The position numbers and the translations under genes were made by a program. A stretch of 46,578 bases of DNA from contig DGIS01000013.1 in the NCBI GenBank assembly GCA_002386525.1, forward strand, positions 1 through 46,578, written 5' to 3'. Below are positions 1 through 7,300 of the stretch, piece after piece. Numbering within the stretch: the first letter of the stretch is position 1; every line of letters starts with the position of its first letter. Source of the DNA: Sphingobacterium sp. UBA4616 (lineage in GTDB: Bacteria; Bacteroidota; Bacteroidia; Sphingobacteriales; Sphingobacteriaceae). The notes below the pieces were generated by a model. It searched no databases and was not told the origin of the DNA. It saw nothing but the letters and a program-made list of their open reading frames with translations.

Positions 1-46
1 TTTTTGATCAATTTATATTTTTTTATATGTTTAAATATAATATTAT

Positions 47-54
47 TATATTTG
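47..54 (+). promoter_or_regulatory. candidate -7 element upstream of ppc
   Basis: The octamer TATATTTG matches the Bacteroidetes -7 consensus TAnnTTTG. No good -33 TTTG lies at the usual distance in the AT-rich sequence before it, so only the -7 box is supported. Transcription would begin near 61, giving a leader of about 75 nt before the ATG at 135. Confidence 0.35.
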
Positions 55-134
55 GAGGCATAGGGTAATTTCAGAGATATTACAGAATTTCAAGAGTCAC
101 CTAAACTCTCTTGACCACTTTCAAAGATTTAAAT

Positions 135-2711
135 ATGAAGCAAAGTAAAAATGAAGCCGTCTTTCAGGACGAGGTATTGACACGCTTTGAGCTTTTCAAA
201 AGTTTGTTTTTAACATTGCCGTTTCAACGTGTTAAAGATACCGGAACTTTATTGCCATTTTTTGCAAAGCAATGTGAAAAGGGTGTCGATCAGCATTTAA
301 CTCCTGATGAGATCATAAAGAGTTTCTTCGATCAGCATGAGGAATTTTCTTCGGAAGAGCAACGTATCGATTTGTTGTTTCGATTTGTTCAATATATAGA
401 GCGTCAGGTCGTCTTATTTGACGCGATCGAAGATTCTTCATTTCAGATGGTCGGCCGTGGCGATGATGAAAACGTTTTGGGAGCATTGATTAAGAATGCC
501 GAAGGCAGTGATGATATGCGCCGTAAGATCGTTTCTAAATTGAAGGATTTTTCTGTACGTCTCGTGTTGACTGCACATCCTACCCAGTTTTATCCCGGGC
601 CAGTATTAGGTATTATAAACGACCTAATTGATGCAATCAAAACCAATGATATCCATAGTATTCACTTGTTGCTGCAGCAATTGGGTAAGACGCCATTCAT
701 CAATAAAAATAAACCGACTCCAGTAGATGAGGCTGCCAGTTTAGCGTGGTTTTTGGAAAATGTGTTTTATAAAGTCGCTTCGGAGATTCAGTCGTTCATT
801 GATGATGAACTGAATGTAGAGACAGAAGAAGTGAAACAATTGATCGAATTGGGCTTTTGGCCGGGAGGAGACCGTGATGGTAATCCAAACGTAAGTGTTG
901 AGAGCACCAAGAAAGTTGCAGCCCTATTACGTACTATTTTATTTAGATGTTATTACAGGGATTTTCGTATCGTTAGGCGGCGGATCACCTTTCGTGGGGT
1001 TGAAGAATACATGGAAAATCTGCAAACATTGTTCTACGAAAATAGCTTTAATCCAGTTGATCATCCTGTGGACGAAACCGACAATATTATCGCTAATCTA
1101 AAAGCAATCAAAAATGTTTTAGAGGAATACCACAATGGTCTTTTCGTTGAGATTGTTGATGATTTACTCCGCAAAGTGATGACTTTTGGTTGTTTTTTCA
1201 CCACATTGGATATCCGACAAGATAGCCGCATATTGCGTGAGGCTACCAATTATCTGATCCAGCAAAACCAAGAGAAGACCGGGATGCCATTGGATTACCT
1301 AACATTGAGCGAAAGCGATAAGCAAAAGGCGTTAAAATTCAAAGAACTTGACTTGACGGTAGGAGAGGATGCTGATGCGTTGACGAAGGATACTTCCGGA
1401 GTGATAAAATTATTGAAAGATATCCAGCGTTCGGGTTCTGAGCGAGCAGCACAACGCTTTATCATTAGTAATTGCCAACAGGCCAGTGACATCTTGGGAC
1501 TCCGTCAACTATTTTTATGGTCAGGATGGAAAAAAGAGGCTTTGACGATAGATTTTGTGCCTTTGTTCGAGACTGTTGATGACTTGACTAGGGCCGCAGA
1601 TGTAATGAAAACCTTGTACAGTAATAAGGAGTATAAAGCACATTTAAAACGAAGAGGAAATAAGCAGACGATCATGTTGGGCTATTCCGATAGCACGAAA
1701 GACGGTGGGTACCTGATGGCGAATTGGTCGATTTATCGTGCTAAAATCGAACTTACAGCGATATCACGCGAGTATGAAGTAGATCTGGTATTTTTTGACG
1801 GTCGTGGTGGCCCGCCAGCCAGGGGTGGAGGAAAAACACAACGTTTTTATGCATCTATGGGAAAAGAAATCGCAAATGATCATATTCAGTTGACGATTCA
1901 GGGGCAAACCATCAGTAGTCAGTACGGTTCTTTAGATACAGCGCGATTTAATATTGAGCAATTGTTGCATGCCGGAATTATTTCTGACTTGAAACAACGT
2001 GTGGGCGACACATTAACGAAACATCAACAGGAAATCATTGACAAACTGGCTGAGCTAAGTCACCATAAATTTATGGATCTACGTACGAATGAATTATTTT
2101 TGCCGTATTTGGAAACCATGTCGCCATTAAAAGCATTATCATCGATCAATATTTCAAGTAGACCTGTTAAACGTAATTCAGGCCGTGAGTTGCGGTTGGA
2201 AGATCTGCGCGCAATTAGTTTTGTGACCTCTTGGAGCCAACTGAAACAAAATATCCCTGGATTTTATGGGGTGGGAACTGCACTGCAATGGGCGGAAAAA
2301 AATAACCTTTGGAAGGATGTGCAGCAATTGTATGTTTCTTCGGGATTTTTCCAGACATTGATCGATAACTGTATGATGTCGATGACAAAATCCAATTTTG
2401 ACATTACCGCTTACATGAAAGACGATCCTATTTATGGTGATTTTTGGAAATCACTGTACGCCGAATATCAGATCACCAAAGAATACCTGTTGAAACTTAG
2501 TGGAACGTCAAAACTGATGGAAAATTATCCAGTGGATCGTGAGTCTATTTTAGCGCGGGAAGGAATTGTGCTGCCCTTATTGGTTATACAGCATTTTGCT
2601 ATTCGTGCATTGAATTCGGATCAGCTGACGGATGCACAACGTGAAGATTATTCGAAATTAATAGCGCGTACAATCTTTGGCGTTGTGAATGCGGGAAGAA
2701 ATGTTGCGTAA
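135..2711 (+). CDS. ppc: phosphoenolpyruvate carboxylase
   Basis: Cytosolic anaplerotic enzyme that carboxylates PEP with bicarbonate to oxaloacetate. The 858-residue protein has the full-length family architecture. The catalytic His block VLTAHPTQ carries H148. Further motifs are GGDRDGNP, the lysine block GYSDSTKDGG with K522, and the glycine loop FFDGRGGPPARGGG with R557 and R563 in the spacing of the E. coli arginines 581 and 587. The E. coli loop histidine (FHGRGG) is aspartate D555 here. The C-terminus ends NAGRNVA, close to the usual RNxG tail. A TTG at 111 opens the frame earlier, but the ATG at 135 gives a more natural start. The gene stands alone; the next gene has its own promoter 50 nt downstream. 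Confidence 0.95.
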   Translation: MKQSKNEAVFQDEVLTRFELFKSLFLTLPFQRVKDTGTLLPFFAKQCEKGVDQHLTPDEIIKSFFDQHEEFSSEEQRIDLLFRFVQYIERQVVLFDAIEDSSFQMVGRGDDENVLGALIKNAEGSDDMRRKIVSKLKDFSVRLVLTAHPTQFYPGPVLGIINDLIDAIKTNDIHSIHLLLQQLGKTPFINKNKPTPVDEAASLAWFLENVFYKVASEIQSFIDDELNVETEEVKQLIELGFWPGGDRDGNPNVSVESTKKVAALLRTILFRCYYRDFRIVRRRITFRGVEEYMENLQTLFYENSFNPVDHPVDETDNIIANLKAIKNVLEEYHNGLFVEIVDDLLRKVMTFGCFFTTLDIRQDSRILREATNYLIQQNQEKTGMPLDYLTLSESDKQKALKFKELDLTVGEDADALTKDTSGVIKLLKDIQRSGSERAAQRFIISNCQQASDILGLRQLFLWSGWKKEALTIDFVPLFETVDDLTRAADVMKTLYSNKEYKAHLKRRGNKQTIMLGYSDSTKDGGYLMANWSIYRAKIELTAISREYEVDLVFFDGRGGPPARGGGKTQRFYASMGKEIANDHIQLTIQGQTISSQYGSLDTARFNIEQLLHAGIISDLKQRVGDTLTKHQQEIIDKLAELSHHKFMDLRTNELFLPYLETMSPLKALSSINISSRPVKRNSGRELRLEDLRAISFVTSWSQLKQNIPGFYGVGTALQWAEKNNLWKDVQQLYVSSGFFQTLIDNCMMSMTKSNFDITAYMKDDPIYGDFWKSLYAEYQITKEYLLKLSGTSKLMENYPVDRESILAREGIVLPLLVIQHFAIRALNSDQLTDAQREDYSKLIARTIFGVVNAGRNVA

Positions 2712-2736
2712 TTTTTCTTTCTTTTCAAGGATAGGG

Positions 2737-2767
2737 TTTCGGAGAACATATATTTTATCTACTTTTG
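2737..2767 (+). promoter_or_regulatory. Bacteroidetes-type promoter for the DUF4142 gene
   Basis: A -33-like TTTC (2737-2740), a 19-nt spacer and a perfect -7 box TACTTTTG (2760-2767) lie just after the ppc stop. Transcription would start near 2775, a dozen bases before the ATG at 2787. The DUF4142 gene is therefore probably transcribed independently of ppc. Confidence 0.6.
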
Positions 2768-2786
2768 TATAGTTAACAAAATTGAT

Positions 2787-3329
2787 ATGAAGATTAATAA
2801 GTTATTTATTGTTGCGGCTTGTGCGGGTACATTATTTGCATCTTGTGGACAAACAGCTGAAGATAGACAGCGTCAATATGCAAATGCATCCTTAGCAGAT
2901 GGTGATGCATTTGCAATGATTAAATTCGTTGGCGAAAATGGAAGCTACTTGGTAAATCTTGCCGATGTAGCAGCAAAACAATCTACTTCAGCTGAGGTGA
3001 AAAATGTAGCTGCTAAGATTAAAGAAGCATACGCAGCCGTGTTACCAGAATTGGACAATCTAGCAAAGGAATTGCATGTTGGCGACGCCCAACGCGGGGT
3101 GCCTGCATTTCAGATCCCAGCGTCAATAGGCTCAGACAGTACATCCGCATTCAACGATAAAGCATTTTTAGCACTTGTGGTTGAAAAACAAGGAGAGATC
3201 AATACAAGATTATCGCATGAGGAGCACAATACGAATAAAGATGTGATTCATGTTTCGGAAGAATCTTTGAAAAAAGTGACAGAAATCTATACCTTAGCCG
3301 GTGGTAAAGTTGAAGAACATCACCACTAA
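2787..3329 (+). CDS. DUF4142 family lipoprotein
   Basis: Predicted lipoprotein of 180 residues. A basic, hydrophobic signal peptide ends in the lipobox LFASC with the lipidated cysteine at position 20. The rest is mostly helical and fits the DUF4142 four-helix, ferritin-like fold: a GENGSYLVNLADVAA helix, then SAEVKNVAAKIKEAYAAVLPEL and a C-terminal His-rich tail (EEHHH). The family has no established biochemical role; members are envelope proteins common in Bacteroidetes and Proteobacteria. It has its own promoter and is followed by a strong terminator, so it is probably monocistronic. Placement in the family is from the helix pattern and length. Confidence 0.75.
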   Translation: MKINKLFIVAACAGTLFASCGQTAEDRQRQYANASLADGDAFAMIKFVGENGSYLVNLADVAAKQSTSAEVKNVAAKIKEAYAAVLPELDNLAKELHVGDAQRGVPAFQIPASIGSDSTSAFNDKAFLALVVEKQGEINTRLSHEEHNTNKDVIHVSEESLKKVTEIYTLAGGKVEEHHH

Positions 3330-3355
3330 GCAGTAGGCTAAAGAAATGAAGAAAG

Positions 3356-3386
3356 GAGTATTCATGTAAATGAATACTCTTTTTTT
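3356..3386 (+). terminator. Rho-independent terminator after the DUF4142 gene
   Basis: A perfect 10-bp stem (3356-3365 with 3370-3379) around a GTAA loop is followed by seven T. It sits 26 nt after the DUF4142 stop. Confidence 0.85.
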
Positions 3387-3519
3387 ATGGCTAAGTCTGA
3401 TCAAACTCCCTGCAATAATCGTTTGTTATTTGTTAAATTAATGATAACTTAACATTCTTATAACATAGTTTTTAATTACTGTGTTTATTTTAGCATAATT
3501 TAATGAAATTATATATAAA

Positions 3520-4398
3520 GTGAGATACGCCGCAATAGATATAGGCTCCAATGCAGTTCGTCTTTTGATAGCTGACATTATAGGACAAAAAGACCAATAT
3601 AATTTTAAGAAAACTACACTGCTACGTGTTCCACTTCGTTTGGGGGATGATGCTTTTATTCATCAGGAAATATCACCACGGAAAGCAGAAAGTTTAGTGA
3701 AAACAATGAAGGCATTTCGCGAACTGATGGACGTATATCATGTGGAAGATTATATAGCCTGCGCCACTTCCGCTATGCGTGATGCGAGGAATGGAGCTGA
3801 CATTGTTGCTGAGGTAAAGAAAAACGGTATAAACATCGATATTATAGAAGGTGCAAAAGAAGCCGAGATTATTTACAATAGCCATTGGGATAATAAGATG
3901 GAAAAGGATAAAGTTTACCTTTACATTGATGTAGGCGGTGGTAGTACAGAATTGTCGTTGTTTGCGAATGGCATTTTGGTCAACTCGCGGTCTTTTAATT
4001 TAGGAACAATACGAATTCTGGACAATCAGGACAAGGCCGAAACCTGGGATGAATTGAAAGAATGGGTGCGAAGTAATACACATATGTATAAGCAGGTGAT
4101 TGGCATTGGTACAGGCGGTAATATTAATAAGCTTGCGCGCCTTTCCAATGAAAAATTGGATAGGCCATTATCCTATGCCAAATTAAAAGCTGTATATGAA
4201 CATTTATCGTCATTTTCTCTAAAAGAGCGTATAATTTTATTGGGTTTAAACGAAGATCGTGCAGACGTAATCATTCCTGCGAGTGAAATTTTCCTGACGA
4301 TTATGAAGCATGGTCGTCTTAAACAAATCATCGTACCAAGAGTTGGGCTTGTTGACGGTGTAATTAGAACGTTGATCAATAGGAATTTAGTAAAATAA
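3520..4398 (+). CDS. Ppx/GppA family phosphatase (short exopolyphosphatase)
   Basis: Member of the ASKHA-fold Ppx/GppA family, which hydrolyses inorganic polyphosphate or the 5'-phosphate of pppGpp. At 292 residues it consists of the catalytic core only and lacks the C-terminal HD-like domain of E. coli Ppx. Visible motifs are the N-terminal phosphate-1 loop DIGSNAVRLL (residues 7-16), the phosphate-2 loop DVGGGSTEL in mid-protein and a later GIGTGGNINKLARL adenosine-type loop. The start is GTG at 3520, where the encoded MRYAAIDIGSNAVR agrees with the family N-terminus; no in-frame ATG precedes it. A six-codon frame at 3503 ends in a TGA overlapping this GTG. Polyphosphate or pppGpp substrate cannot be decided from sequence. 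Confidence 0.85.
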   Translation: MRYAAIDIGSNAVRLLIADIIGQKDQYNFKKTTLLRVPLRLGDDAFIHQEISPRKAESLVKTMKAFRELMDVYHVEDYIACATSAMRDARNGADIVAEVKKNGINIDIIEGAKEAEIIYNSHWDNKMEKDKVYLYIDVGGGSTELSLFANGILVNSRSFNLGTIRILDNQDKAETWDELKEWVRSNTHMYKQVIGIGTGGNINKLARLSNEKLDRPLSYAKLKAVYEHLSSFSLKERIILLGLNEDRADVIIPASEIFLTIMKHGRLKQIIVPRVGLVDGVIRTLINRNLVK

Positions 4399-4420
4399 TG
4401 CTTTAAAAAGGTGTTTTCGA

Positions 4421-4451
4421 CTTGTAAAAGACCGAAAATTCTTTATTTTTG
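4421..4451 (+). promoter_or_regulatory. promoter of the tRNA-Leu gene
   Basis: A -33-like CTTG (4421-4424), a 19-nt spacer and a perfect -7 TATTTTTG (4444-4451) precede the mature tRNA by 20 nt, leaving room for a short 5' leader. Confidence 0.65.
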
Positions 4452-4471
4452 TGGTACCAAAGGTGATCTAA

Positions 4472-4555
4472 GCCCAGGTGGCGAAATTGGTAGACGCACC
4501 ATCTTGAGGGGGTGGCGCTCGTATGGGCGTGGCAGTTCGAATCTGCTCCTGGGCA
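4472..4555 (+). tRNA. tRNA-Leu, anticodon GAG
   Basis: This is an 84-nt class II tRNA. The acceptor stem GCCCAGG pairs with CCTGGGC and the discriminator base is A. The anticodon stem CCATC/GGTGG encloses the loop TTGAGGG, giving anticodon GAG, which reads CUC and CUU. A long variable arm (CGCTC...GGGCG) follows, then the T-arm with GTTCGAATC. CCA is not encoded. It has its own promoter and terminator. Confidence 0.97.
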
Positions 4556-4560
4556 CTTTA

Positions 4561-4598
4561 GCAGACAACTCTTTAAATTGAGTTTGTCTGCTTTTTTT
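4561..4598 (+). terminator. terminator of the tRNA-Leu gene
   Basis: A stem formed by 4561-4571 and 4580-4591 (GCAGACAA-CTC against GAGTTTGTCTGC, one bulged base) is followed by seven T. It starts five bases after the tRNA 3' end. Confidence 0.85.
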
Positions 4599-4777
4599 AT
4601 GCGTAAAAATCCGTTACTTCTTCGATAATTTCAATATTCAGCTGTTCTAACAACATCACAATACTTTATCCTATATGCAAAATTAAGAGGTTGTTATTTT
4701 GACAAAAATTTAATAATGTTTGGGTATATGTTGGATTTGTATAAAATAAACATTATCTTAGGTTATTAAATTTAATT

Positions 4778-4810
4778 TTTCTGACAATAAATACATATCG
4801 TTTATTTTTA
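4778..4810 (+). promoter_or_regulatory. candidate promoter of the cytolysin-like lipoprotein gene
   Basis: TTTC (4778-4781), a 21-nt spacer and TATTTTTA (4803-4810, one mismatch to TAnnTTTG). The start would fall near 4817, 27 nt before the ATG at 4844. The rest of the 4599-4843 gap is AT-rich with no gene seen. Confidence 0.4.
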
Positions 4811-4843
4811 CCGATAGTAGAACTAGCCCATTAAAACGCGATT

Positions 4844-5869
4844 ATGCTTACTAGAAATCTTTTGCTTCTTATCAGCACACTTGTATGGCTTAGCTGTACC
4901 AAAGATCCAATCGAGCAGAAAGTGGAACCACCTGTGGTGGTACCTACAGATACCACGAAAAATGAACCTACTCTTCCAAAGGATAAGTACGAAATTCGGA
5001 AAGTACAGTTACAGATGAGTGAACTTTTTGCCGATGACAACATTGATGAGCAGGTTTACTTAGGTGGTATATGGCACCTCAAGGATACGATAGAAGGTCC
5101 CCGTTTGGAAAGCCTGGAATCTAAGGCAAAAAAAGTAAAATTCCATTTTTTATCTCATAACGATGCATCTGTCGATTTGGGATTTTTTGAACCTAGTTAT
5201 AATAATGTCCTTAATTATGCAAATAAGTTCGAAAAATCGAAACAGGTGAGCAGCATAATATTCAGTTCCAGTACTTTTGAAGATTATGCCCAAATACAAG
5301 GATATCTCGGTAACTCAAAAGATGTAAAAAAAATATTGTCGCTGGTTAAGAGGGGCGACTCAACGACAATTAACAAAACAAATAGTACACTGCGGGTAAG
5401 CAATGTCAATAAACTCACCCTATTTATCGATTATACGGAATATCATGATGCTTATCCAGACTCTGAAGTGGCCGTTTTTACCAAGGCCCGTTATTCTCCT
5501 TACGTACTCTCCTCAGTAACTTACGGTACGCATACGATTCTGATGGGAGAAACGGATTCAACACGGGTAAGCTTAAATACAGCCATAGATAAAATATTGG
5601 ATAACAAACCACTGGATGAATTAGATAAAAAGGTACTTGATTGCAGTAGGCTACTGCTCTACTACCGTGGTGGCGGAAAGAGCAGCTTTATTCAATATCC
5701 AACAGGAGCAAAAGCCATCAAAACAGCACTTAGTGATATGCTTCTCTATATAAAGCAAACGGAAAATAGTTTTAATTATCCTCTTACCTATGACTTTATG
5801 AGTCTTCAGGATTACAGCACGTTGCGGTATTACAATATATTTGACATAAGGGTTAAAAAACAAAAGTAA
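4844..5869 (+). CDS. lipoprotein with a diverged cholesterol-dependent-cytolysin (thiol-activated cytolysin) fold, lacking domain 4
   Basis: Predicted lipoprotein of 341 residues: signal peptide, lipobox LVWLSC (C18), then a Pro/Thr-rich linker (about 25-48). The remainder can be laid colinearly on the pore-forming core of CDC toxins. QVYLGGIWHLK matches the TVYPGALL region, IIFSSSTFEDYAQIQGYLG matches ISYDESMAYSQSQLEAKFG, and KLTLFIDYTEYHDAYPD matches the IVNFKQIYYTVSVDAP strand. SPYVLSSVTYGTHTIL matches PPVYVSSVAYGRTVYVKL, then YYRGGG matches VILGGD, and NYPLTYDFMSLQDYSTLRYY matches the PISYTTSFLRDNVV segment. The protein stops where CDC domain 4, with its Trp-rich undecapeptide, would begin. 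I compared from memory of CDC sequences. It sits between a tRNA gene and minus-strand genes. Whether it forms pores, and in what membrane, is unknown. Confidence 0.65.
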   Translation: MLTRNLLLLISTLVWLSCTKDPIEQKVEPPVVVPTDTTKNEPTLPKDKYEIRKVQLQMSELFADDNIDEQVYLGGIWHLKDTIEGPRLESLESKAKKVKFHFLSHNDASVDLGFFEPSYNNVLNYANKFEKSKQVSSIIFSSSTFEDYAQIQGYLGNSKDVKKILSLVKRGDSTTINKTNSTLRVSNVNKLTLFIDYTEYHDAYPDSEVAVFTKARYSPYVLSSVTYGTHTILMGETDSTRVSLNTAIDKILDNKPLDELDKKVLDCSRLLLYYRGGGKSSFIQYPTGAKAIKTALSDMLLYIKQTENSFNYPLTYDFMSLQDYSTLRYYNIFDIRVKKQK

Positions 5870-5909
5870 ACGAGACAAAAAGAGAAAGGAAATAAGTAGC
5901 GATACTATT

Positions 5910-6362
5910 TTATTCCATTTCACTCAGATTTTTCAAGCATTGTAATGCATTCGGCCAAACCTCATTAAAGTAGTCGATGAAGTCGTTGTTCGTATCTACT
6001 TCTACTTTCAATTCAGTGTTTCCTTCAATAGGGGTAAAGAAATAATTTTCCAGTGCGCCGGCCCAATCCTCGACAGCGGGACCCGATAATATTTCTTGAC
6101 CCTTATTCAAGATTCCCAAATGCCTGATCGATACAAATGCATTGGGAATATATTCTGCAATCTCAGCGATCATCCCTTCTTTCTCACCATGTTCATTGAC
6201 TCCGATGAAATTAATTTTTTGGCCCTGCTCCCAAATACCTTCGAAATCAGAGCTTGGATTGAATGCGCTTGTCCACTGTTTATAGGTTTCTTTATCGAGC
6301 ATTGTTTTAAAAACACGTGAGACAGGAGCATTAATCTTAATTTGATAAGTTAGTTTCTTCAT
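5910..6362 (-). CDS. SRPBCC (START/AHSA1-like) domain protein
   Basis: Small cytosolic protein of 150 residues with the helix-grip fold of the SRPBCC superfamily. The opening MKKLTYQIKINAPVSRVFK is the typical first strand and helix (INAP..RVFxxM), followed by YKQWTSAFNPSSDFEG and a C-terminal long helix. Family members bind hydrophobic ligands or act as Aha1-type Hsp90 co-chaperones; the ligand here cannot be told. It starts 3 nt after the DinB-like gene stop and is almost certainly co-transcribed with it, a common pairing of uncharacterised stress-type proteins in Bacteroidetes. Confidence 0.8.
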   Translation of the reverse strand: MKKLTYQIKINAPVSRVFKTMLDKETYKQWTSAFNPSSDFEGIWEQGQKINFIGVNEHGEKEGMIAEIAEYIPNAFVSIRHLGILNKGQEILSGPAVEDWAGALENYFFTPIEGNTELKVEVDTNNDFIDYFNEVWPNALQCLKNLSEME

Positions 6363-6365
6363 TTT

Positions 6366-7046
6366 CTATTTTTTAGGAAAGTTTGGATCTGCTTTTATTT
6401 CTGCGATCTGTTTGGTATGACGTGCACAGTGTCCGGCAATAAACATCAAAGCTTGGTAACCATCAATGGGACCAGTCGGAGAATCGCTGACATGATTCCT
6501 GAGGTCTTCTACATCAGCCTTTTTAATATAATCAAGCACGGGTTGGCGAGCTGCATTGAAATCAGTGAGTGCAGTTCTTACATTTTTATAAATCCCTTCT
6601 GGCTGAAGTTCCTTAGGCGCTTGATATTTTTGGCTCCGGTCAGTGAGGGCATTCTTGAGATTTTCATCTGTCAATTTGATTTCATTCCTTCTTTCAGGTT
6701 GGGGATCTTGATTTAGGCCCTTCTTCGCCATGTCAAATATCATCCGTTCCGAGCGGATAATATGCTCAAGACATTGGCTGATAGACCATTTGTCGGATGC
6801 AGGCTTAAACTGAAGTTGGGCTTCGCTTAATCCAGCAACTTGTCTTTCAAGTTCTGCACTTGTCTGGTTAAAGTATTGCAGTAGCGAGTCGGTTCCGAGG
6901 TACTCATCTTTTAAAGTCTGTCTTTCTTGTAAAAAAGCAACGCTTCGATGGTTCTGAATGACCAATGAGGGGAGTTCAGCTCGTGAGGGCGCTAAGGAAG
7001 CAGTTGCTACACTGGCAATTGCTATCACGTTCATAATTAGATTCAT
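6366..7046 (-). CDS. DinB superfamily protein with N-terminal signal-like sequence
   Basis: Protein of 226 residues with a four-helix DinB/YfiT-like core starting near residue 55 (LLQYFNQTSAELERQVAGLS). Metal-ligand histidines of the family are present in CLEHIIRSE and in GHCARHTKQI near the C-terminus. DinB-fold proteins are metal-binding and often thiol-transferase-like; no substrate can be assigned. The first 24 residues are hydrophobic and end in an Ala-rich cleavage-like site, suggesting export, which is unusual but seen in Bacteroidetes homologues. It is the first gene of a two-gene operon with the SRPBCC protein. A weak -7-like CAATTATA (7093-7100, reverse strand) lies upstream. It diverges from the GH97 gene. 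Confidence 0.8.
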   Translation of the reverse strand: MNLIMNVIAIASVATASLAPSRAELPSLVIQNHRSVAFLQERQTLKDEYLGTDSLLQYFNQTSAELERQVAGLSEAQLQFKPASDKWSISQCLEHIIRSERMIFDMAKKGLNQDPQPERRNEIKLTDENLKNALTDRSQKYQAPKELQPEGIYKNVRTALTDFNAARQPVLDYIKKADVEDLRNHVSDSPTGPIDGYQALMFIAGHCARHTKQIAEIKADPNFPKK

Positions 7047-7235
7047 AAGTTAACAAGTTTTAAGATTAAAAATAAATGTCACTACTTCTTTACAATTATA
7101 ATGCATTTTTGTTTTTTATAACTTGCCATAGGATAAGAAAAAGCCATTATGACGACATTTCTATCCATAACAATCATTTGTTACTCGTAGTGGTACTAGT
7201 TAGTGTGGAAAGGAACTATTCGATAATAAGTGTTG

Positions 7236-7268
7236 GTTGTACATTTATAAATAAAAAGCTTATCTTTA
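7236..7268 (+). promoter_or_regulatory. candidate promoter of the GH97 gene
   Basis: GTTG (7236-7239), a 21-nt spacer and TATCTTTA (7261-7268, one mismatch). Transcription would begin near 7275. The promoter lies inside the upstream open extension of the GH97 frame and so supports translation from the ATG at 7301. Confidence 0.5.
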
Positions 7269-7300
7269 GCATAATAACAGACCTACAATTTAATAAATCT

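Noticed and set aside
4472..5869. tRNA-Leu as an integration site for a mobile element carrying the cytolysin-like gene
   Set aside because: I found no repeat of the tRNA 3' end downstream and no integrase, so only proximity supports this.
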